Assembly (NCBI GenBank): GCA_033809415.1
Contig: JAPXLT010000064.1
Coordinates: 1 to 18,251, forward strand
DNA: 18,251 nt
Source: JAQVUB01 sp033809415
GTDB lineage: Bacteria > Verrucomicrobiota > Lentisphaeria > Oligosphaerales > Oligosphaeraceae
Direction of reading: 5' to 3'
The translations under genes were made by a program, and so were the position numbers. The notes under the pieces are model-generated. The model was given only the letters and a program-made list of their open reading frames with translations, was not told the origin of the DNA and did no database searches. This document shows, piece by piece, positions 15,201 through 18,251 of the stretch. The stretch's first letter is position 1. Every line of letters starts with the position of its first letter.

Positions 15201-15539
15201 TCTTTGGGGGCACTGCAAGTCTTCTCCCGCGACAAAGTCTCCGAGTTAGGCAATATCAGCCGTCTGGACGCCGATTTTGTCTTGCAAGGGAATCGCTTGC
15301 TGGTCAATCATTTCGACACCGATGGAACGATTATCTCCCTGCGTGGAAGCGGTGAATACGCCTGGTTTGAAGACCAGCTCGATTTCACGGTCAAGGGCGT
15401 AGCTCTGAAAAATGTCAATCTGCTCTCCTTCATGCTGAAGCCGCTCTCCTGGGCTTTTGATGCAGAACTGACCGGCTCTCTGAAAAAACCGGAGTGGAAA
15501 ATCCGCTCTGCGCTCAATAAAATGTTTGAAAACCAGTAA
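12258..15539 (+). CDS. AsmA-like C-terminal domain envelope protein (AsmA/YhdP/TamB superfamily)
   Basis: A large inner-membrane-anchored periplasmic protein of about 1093 residues. A basic N-terminus (SRLKNTYQRIFR) precedes one membrane segment, AVILLLVFLVVSIELIF (about 14-30), and then a long beta-rich region without cysteine clusters or enzyme motifs. The last 150 residues (from about 944: LYLEGSGHFSLRDADLWQVPLMDNL, NISRLDADFVLQGNRLLVNHF, GTIISLRGSGEYAWFEDQLDF) match the AsmA C-terminal pattern. Family members are thought to carry phospholipids across the periplasm or affect outer-membrane assembly. The start is uncertain: GTG at 12258 gives a normal N-terminus and GTG at 12225 adds 11 residues encoded by the 11-bp array; neither has a Shine-Dalgarno site. 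No ATG lies before the membrane segment. It is followed by mreB 86 bp downstream. Confidence 0.85.
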   Translation: MSRLKNTYQRIFRAVILLLVFLVVSIELIFRVYGLPAFGRTLLEDSLAHAGINCRFAWVKASLFSGLTFQGVTARIDTSLGPVCLEAREAVTSFNPLKLLQGNVLPESFRLNAAQIQLISDNGIPLLDCRQLFFNARSLEQNKLSGNLIFSQNGIRIRGEILLDNYHLLPQQIAALLADNATNQNIKIATLLESFQQRFEVCEFGENDTLLTFSCQGDIRDWNSFQLTGDFDLNYGQIGPLLIQKQRGRFQYRDHLFQLLDLKWLFSNDEQIQASIDIDFKEQTIAAEFQGRLTPETCLNLTGPDAPLWPQEVSCPVPIAFRGTLPPAKWNFSNAEPRMDCTLKSLSIMGTHFQQGSFSLLLKNEVLLVENLILGLDFRQQKGIRGNLQWHLRQKKLSGELDARFNLSEVLQNHGLTNDFAGTFIEHFDDVRMNISLEESPLDWRQWRFRGEFREGGGAEFGLNFEKLVIPFRMESGWLHIEQATTGIKQPGSPEFALNADINIETLLKERRFESVFSLHLTSRDMAESPGSEMLNAQATCRIDLKTQRFQLADGKGTVVPDLFLTGFQEQFQKIYAPLNRFLSGSQPVSLLFHIPEFDLARKEDWRVVFQVQAEHAKFRLLDIHKVQADGEISTRQASFRNIRALVNENEDLALDLLIGFQPPSVAVKNAVVHARPELFEAFIFNEDACQIYRKIWEHVHWDMQQLPEIHIPELLYWEAPSNTHNWQLKIDATLEVQNASFKDFPIPGATIGLDLELPEALTIKPVTLKTQQGDVNAKVAFSFTGIPNCTFALEETQVPLDVILLLKSINEDWKEFLDLITLHSEAKLACEGFFDFANSPTIQINGTLLSPEITFKKTQLENIVCNWNYDAGRLFWNLQEGFFLGARLNNTGYYDFRSSTGETLLKVRNLPLDKTGSFFTGGATSKRKNPLSGMIDCDCKVSLLKNWAESPLYLEGSGHFSLRDADLWQVPLMDNLASILSLGALQVFSRDKVSELGNISRLDADFVLQGNRLLVNHFDTDGTIISLRGSGEYAWFEDQLDFTVKGVALKNVNLLSFMLKPLSWAFDAELTGSLKKPEWKIRSALNKMFENQ

Positions 15540-15544
15540 ATGCA

Positions 15545-15575
15545 TTGGCGGAATTCACAACCTGAAACATATTAT
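15545..15575 (+). promoter_or_regulatory. Candidate mreB promoter
   Basis: TATTAT (15570-15575) is a good -10. TTGGCG (15545-15550) could be the -35 with a long 19-nt spacer. The start point would be near 15582, which fits an mreB start at 15626 rather than the ATG at 15581. Read-through from the AsmA-like gene is also possible, since no terminator is visible between them. Confidence 0.35.
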
Positions 15576-15625
15576 AGTCAATGCCCTCTTCCAAGCCGCA
15601 GCCGCAGCTGAATGGAGTCTCCCTC

Positions 15626-16687
15626 ATGTTGTTTGACACTGTTAAAAGTTTTTTTGTAAATGATGTCGGTATCGACCTTGGTACCATGAACACCCTCGTG
15701 TATGTCAAAGACCGCGGGATCGTCCTGGATGAACCGTCCGTGGTGGCTATCAATGCCGACACCAACAAAGTCCGGGCGGTCGGCGCCGAAGCCAAGGGCA
15801 TGATTGGCCTGACTCCGGAAAACATCCGGGTCGTCCGCCCGATGAAAGATGGTGTCATTGCGGATGCGGAAGTCACCGACGAAATGCTGCGCATCTTTAT
15901 CCGCAAGGCCACTGGACGTCTGAAAGTCATGCGTCCCCGAGTGTTAATTGCGGTTCCCTCGGGCATTACGGACGTTGGCATCCGCGCTGTTCGTGAAAGT
16001 GCCTTCAGTGCCGGTGCGCGCTCGGTGCAGCTGGTCGAGGAACCCCTGGCGGCGGCTGTCGGTGTTGGTTTGCCGGTCAATGAGCCGGATGCCAATATGA
16101 TCATTGACATTGGCGGCGGCACCACGGAAGTGGCGATTATCTCGCTCGGGAACATTGTCACCTGCGGCAGTGTCCAGTGTGGTGGTGATGCGATGGACAT
16201 GGCCATCGTCAACCACATGCAGAATGCGCATCATCTGCTGATCGGGATACCAACTGCCGAAAACATTAAAATCAGCATTGGCAGTGCCTACGACATGGCC
16301 GAGCCGATGACCATGGAGGTCAAAGGTCATGACATGGCGCAGCACGGCAACCGCCTGCCGCGGGCAGTCACCATCACCAGTGAAGAAATCCGGCAGGCAC
16401 TCGAGAAGCCGGTCACCAGCATCGTTCAGGTTATTCGCAAAACGATCGACTCCTGCCTGCCGGAACTTGCCGCTCGCCTGATCGACAATGGCATCACCAT
16501 GGCTGGCGGCGGCTCGATCTTGCGCGGCCTCGATAAACTGATCTCCGAGGAAACCGGCCTGGCGGTCACCACCGGAAAAGACCCCCTGAAGGCCGTCGTC
16601 AATGGCACCGGCCTGATGCTCGAACACGCCAATAAATTATTTAGTCAACCGCCTAATTCCATGATCGGACGCGGAAGCAGAGTATAA
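15626..16687 (+). CDS. mreB: Rod shape-determining actin homologue MreB
   Basis: Bacterial actin that polymerises on the inner membrane and guides the elongation machinery of the wall. From the ATG at 15626 it has 353 residues, the usual size. The actin-fold nucleotide site is intact: phosphate-1 DLGTMNT (17-23), connect region VEEPLAAAVGVGLPV, phosphate-2 DIGGGTTEVAIISLG (from about 161), and adenosine motif MAGGGSILRGLDKLI near the C-terminus. The N-terminal MLFDTVKSFF should form the membrane-binding helix. I prefer 15626 because GGAG (15614-15617) lies 8 nt upstream and the family starts here; the ATG at 15581 would add 15 atypical residues. mreC, mreD and penicillin-binding protein genes do not follow, so mreB stands apart from the usual cluster. 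Confidence 0.96.
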   Translation: MLFDTVKSFFVNDVGIDLGTMNTLVYVKDRGIVLDEPSVVAINADTNKVRAVGAEAKGMIGLTPENIRVVRPMKDGVIADAEVTDEMLRIFIRKATGRLKVMRPRVLIAVPSGITDVGIRAVRESAFSAGARSVQLVEEPLAAAVGVGLPVNEPDANMIIDIGGGTTEVAIISLGNIVTCGSVQCGGDAMDMAIVNHMQNAHHLLIGIPTAENIKISIGSAYDMAEPMTMEVKGHDMAQHGNRLPRAVTITSEEIRQALEKPVTSIVQVIRKTIDSCLPELAARLIDNGITMAGGGSILRGLDKLISEETGLAVTTGKDPLKAVVNGTGLMLEHANKLFSQPPNSMIGRGSRV

Positions 16688-16715
16688 AAAAACTGCATTA
16701 TAAGAGGGAAATTCT

Positions 16716-16832
16716 TTTTGAACAACGAAATGCCCGAACGGACACGAAAATTTCATGGAAGTGGCTTTGTTTGCGAGAATATGTCGTGTTTGCCATGAAT
16801 TTCGTGTCCGTTCGTGTCTTTAGTTGTAAAAA
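16716..16832. repeat. Palindromic intergenic element, copy 2 (about 117 bp)
   Basis: The left arm GAACAACGAAATGCCCGAAC, then GGACACGAAAATTTCATGG, pairs imperfectly with the right arm CCATGAATTTCGTGTCCG...TCTTTAGTTGT. The loop, read on the minus strand (ACGACATATTCTCGCAAACAAAGCCACTTCC), matches the loop of copy 1 at 6658-6691, so the two copies are in opposite orientation. It fills the gap between mreB and the NFACT-R gene; a GTG inside it (16814) opens an artificial extension of the next gene. Confidence 0.85.
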
Positions 16833-16873
16833 ACTGTCACCCAGCTAACGCATTACCTTTTCCTATCCTACGC

Positions 16874-17278
16874 ATGGCAGTGAAGCGACAGGCACAACCG
16901 GAATATTGGAGCTACCAGCTCGATGGCGGCTGGCAGGCGCTGGCCGGAAAAACCGCCTATGACAACGACTTGCTCTCACTTGATTTTGCACGTCCGGATG
17001 AATTCTGGTTTCATGTACACGGTCAACCGGGAAGCCACGTCATCCTACGCGCCCTGGACGATACCAACCTTCATCAGCCGGATCGGAAACTGCTGGAACA
17101 GGCTGCGGCTATTGCCGCCTGGCACAGCAAGGCGAGAAACTCGCCACGTTGTGCTGTGGATTGCACCCGTGCGCGAAACGTCTCGAAGCCAAAGGGCGCA
17201 CCGCCTGGAACCGTTGTGATATCCCACAGCCGCCTGCTGAAAGTCAAACCCGCACTGCCAGAACCGCCCACGGCATAA
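16874..17278 (+). CDS. Standalone NFACT-R (NFACT RNA-binding, former DUF814) domain protein
   Basis: A 134-residue protein made almost only of the NFACT-R domain, otherwise found at the C-terminal side of RqcH/Rqc2/NEMF, which handle peptidyl-tRNA on stalled 50S subunits. The core signatures are present: EFWFHVHGQPGSHVILR (about 38-54), the helix LLEQAAAIAAWHSKARNS, and the VSKPKGAPPGTVVIS segment. The N-terminal half of RqcH, including its nuclease-like fold and coiled coil, is absent, so this is the known small stand-alone form of uncertain function. The ATG at 16874 suits the domain start but lacks a clear ribosome site; the alternative GTG at 16814 lies inside the palindromic repeat and adds unrelated residues. 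It converges on the CTERM gene. Confidence 0.8.
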   Translation: MAVKRQAQPEYWSYQLDGGWQALAGKTAYDNDLLSLDFARPDEFWFHVHGQPGSHVILRALDDTNLHQPDRKLLEQAAAIAAWHSKARNSPRCAVDCTRARNVSKPKGAPPGTVVISHSRLLKVKPALPEPPTA

Positions 17279-17282
17279 AAAA

Positions 17283-17314
17283 AAAGCACACCCAGCCGAA
17301 ACTGGATGTGCTTT
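17283..17314 (-). terminator. Intrinsic terminator between convergent NFACT-R and CTERM genes
   Basis: AAAGCACA-C-CCAG (17283-17295) pairs with CTGG-A-TGTGCTTT (17302-17314), a 12-bp stem with one mismatch and a CCGAAA loop. On the minus strand it ends in nine T (plus-strand A 17277-17285), so it terminates the CTERM gene transcript. It may also slow plus-strand transcription, though there the T-tract is short. Confidence 0.8.
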
Positions 17315-17339
17315 AAGTTATCGTCGATTATCTCGCCGT

Positions 17340-18017
17340 TTATATTCTCTTTTTTCTCCGCTTCATGCCGGCTGCGCCACCAAGGACACTGCCACCCAAC
17401 AGGAAAGTAGCAAACATGCCCGGCAAGGGCTGACCGAAGGTTGACGGGGTGTCAATACCCACACCGTGAAATCCGAAGAAGATGTTCGATGGATTCCCAT
17501 TATTATAGCTCAATTGCGCTAAAGTAGTGCCTATCGCATCTTCACCAGCTACATATTTGCTATGCTTGGAATCTGCGCTGTAAATGGAAGTACTGTATTC
17601 CCCACCTTTATTTTTAATCCAAACGCCAAAGGTATCGCCTTCATTAAAAGTACCAACCTTGTAAGCAGTCTGGTAGACAAGATCAGTGTTAGCGCCCGCC
17701 ATCTTTTTCTCATAGGTTAGGATCGTATCCTTATCGAGACCTGAACCTTGAATGTATGTGCCAGTTGACGGATGGATGTACCCATAGTCCACCATCATAT
17801 CTTTTAACAATTCTGTGTTATTGGCCATTTTGTATTTATCGCTGATCTTATCAACAATGTAGATATTGCCAGTGCCACTGAGGATCGTGACTTTGAAATA
17901 GTTCCCGTCCAACCCACCGTATGTATTACTACCTACAGGGATAACATCATACTGGAACGCAGCAAACAAGGATGAACCGAACACCGTCGCTAAAAGTAAA
18001 GCAACAACCCTTTTCAT
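17340..18017 (-). CDS. Secreted protein with candidate PEP-CTERM-like (PLPG) C-terminal sorting tail
   Basis: A 225-residue protein of unknown body. A Sec signal peptide, MKRVVALLLATVFGSSLFA, precedes the mature AFQYDVIPVG. The middle is polar, rich in Gly, Asn, Thr and Tyr, and has no enzyme motif I recognise. The final 31 residues form a tripartite sorting tail: GQPLPG (from about 195), a short membrane segment MFATFLLGGSVLGGAAG, and a basic end KRRKKRI. This is the architecture of PEP-CTERM proteins handled by exosortase, with PLPG in place of PEP. If so, it is exported and anchored or released at the surface. The exosortase is not in the window. The ATG at 18017 has GAGGGAG (18024-18030) upstream; the TTG one codon earlier is less likely. 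Confidence 0.7.
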   Translation of the reverse strand: MKRVVALLLATVFGSSLFAAFQYDVIPVGSNTYGGLDGNYFKVTILSGTGNIYIVDKISDKYKMANNTELLKDMMVDYGYIHPSTGTYIQGSGLDKDTILTYEKKMAGANTDLVYQTAYKVGTFNEGDTFGVWIKNKGGEYSTSIYSADSKHSKYVAGEDAIGTTLAQLSYNNGNPSNIFFGFHGVGIDTPSTFGQPLPGMFATFLLGGSVLGGAAGMKRRKKRI

Positions 18018-18077
18018 CAAAAACTCCCTCGAACTTGTTTTTTAATTTAAGAATGGAAACACAAAAAAATTTTAGTT

Positions 18078-18105
18078 AAAATAATGTGCCAAACAGGACT
18101 TGCAA
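18078..18105 (-). promoter_or_regulatory. Candidate promoter of the CTERM gene
   Basis: On the minus strand TTGCAA (18105-18100) and TATTTT (18083-18078) have a 16-nt spacer, with a leader of about 55 nt to the ATG at 18017. The region is strongly AT-rich, which makes chance matches easy. Confidence 0.3.
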
Positions 18106-18140
18106 GTCAAAAATTAAACTTTTTTCGTTTTTTTCGCGCA

Positions 18141-18191
18141 AACTTGTAATGGGTCAGTCCCCCCTTATAGTTTATAGACAAGTTGGGGGGG
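18141..18191. other. Interleaved inverted repeats upstream of the CTERM gene
   Basis: AACTTGT (18141-18147) is complementary to ACAAGTT (18178-18184), and CCCCCC (18159-18164) to the G-run at 18185-18191. The pairs interlock in the order A1-B1-A2-B2, the layout of an H-type pseudoknot, or alternatively two overlapping operator-like dyads. AACTTGT occurs again at about 18207 and 18032. The remaining bases up to the window edge show no gene. Confidence 0.35.
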
Positions 18192-18251
18192 CAAGCAGCG
18201 GATAACTTGTTGTGCTTCCGTTTTTCCCCGCAGTTTGCCTGGCGGCATGGC

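Noticed and set aside
15581..15625. Upstream ATG start for mreB
   Set aside because: It adds 15 residues not typical of MreB, lies at the predicted transcription start, and the ATG at 15626 has a well-placed GGAG.
16814..16873. GTG extension of the NFACT-R protein
   Set aside because: The start lies within the palindromic repeat element and the added residues do not belong to the domain.

Overview
The window reads like a chromosome segment of a Gram-negative anaerobe, most plausibly from the Lentisphaerota/Verrucomicrobiota (PVC) side of the tree. The clues are pseudopilins with an FTLIELL signal, a secreted protein with a PLPG-type C-terminal sorting tail, a large AsmA-like envelope protein, and a one-chain pyruvate:ferredoxin oxidoreductase. 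This placement is inference from gene content; no rRNA or tRNA gene is visible.

Layout. At 1-1176 two tandem minus-strand pseudopilin genes sit 792-795 bp apart: the first runs off the window edge and the second is a frameshifted pseudogene. A repeat-filled gap leads to nadB (1813-3492, +). After another repeat-filled gap comes a minus-strand operon, STAS protein -> GT2 glycosyltransferase -> GT4 glycosyltransferase (6457 down to 4090), whose genes are joined by 4-nt overlaps. The long nifJ/por gene (10274-6747, -) and uppP (11481-10690, -) follow. After a third repeat-filled gap come an AsmA-like protein (12258-15539, +), mreB (15626-16687, +) and a standalone NFACT-R domain protein (16874-17278, +). 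A convergent secreted CTERM-type protein (18017-17340, -) closes the window.

Genes working together. Several belong to envelope construction: uppP recycles the undecaprenyl carrier, the two glycosyltransferases probably build a surface glycan, mreB directs elongation, the AsmA-like protein belongs to the envelope lipid-transport superfamily, and the CTERM protein is probably anchored at the surface. nadB (NAD synthesis) and nifJ (anaerobic pyruvate oxidation) are metabolic housekeeping genes.

The unusual part is the DNA between genes. Most long gaps are mosaics of a small set of repeat modules that recur in both orientations. These include 11-bp tandem arrays whose units come in two forms (CCC or AAA before GTCCGTGT), a 9-bp array enclosed by 15-bp inverted arms, a roughly 120-bp palindromic element present twice, REP-like hairpins, and a module beginning TTTTTTAAC that lies against stop codons. 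The largest 11-bp array (12086-12261) runs into the start codon of the AsmA-like gene. No transposase, CRISPR array, phage gene or defence gene is present, so the repeats are the main candidates for undescribed biology.
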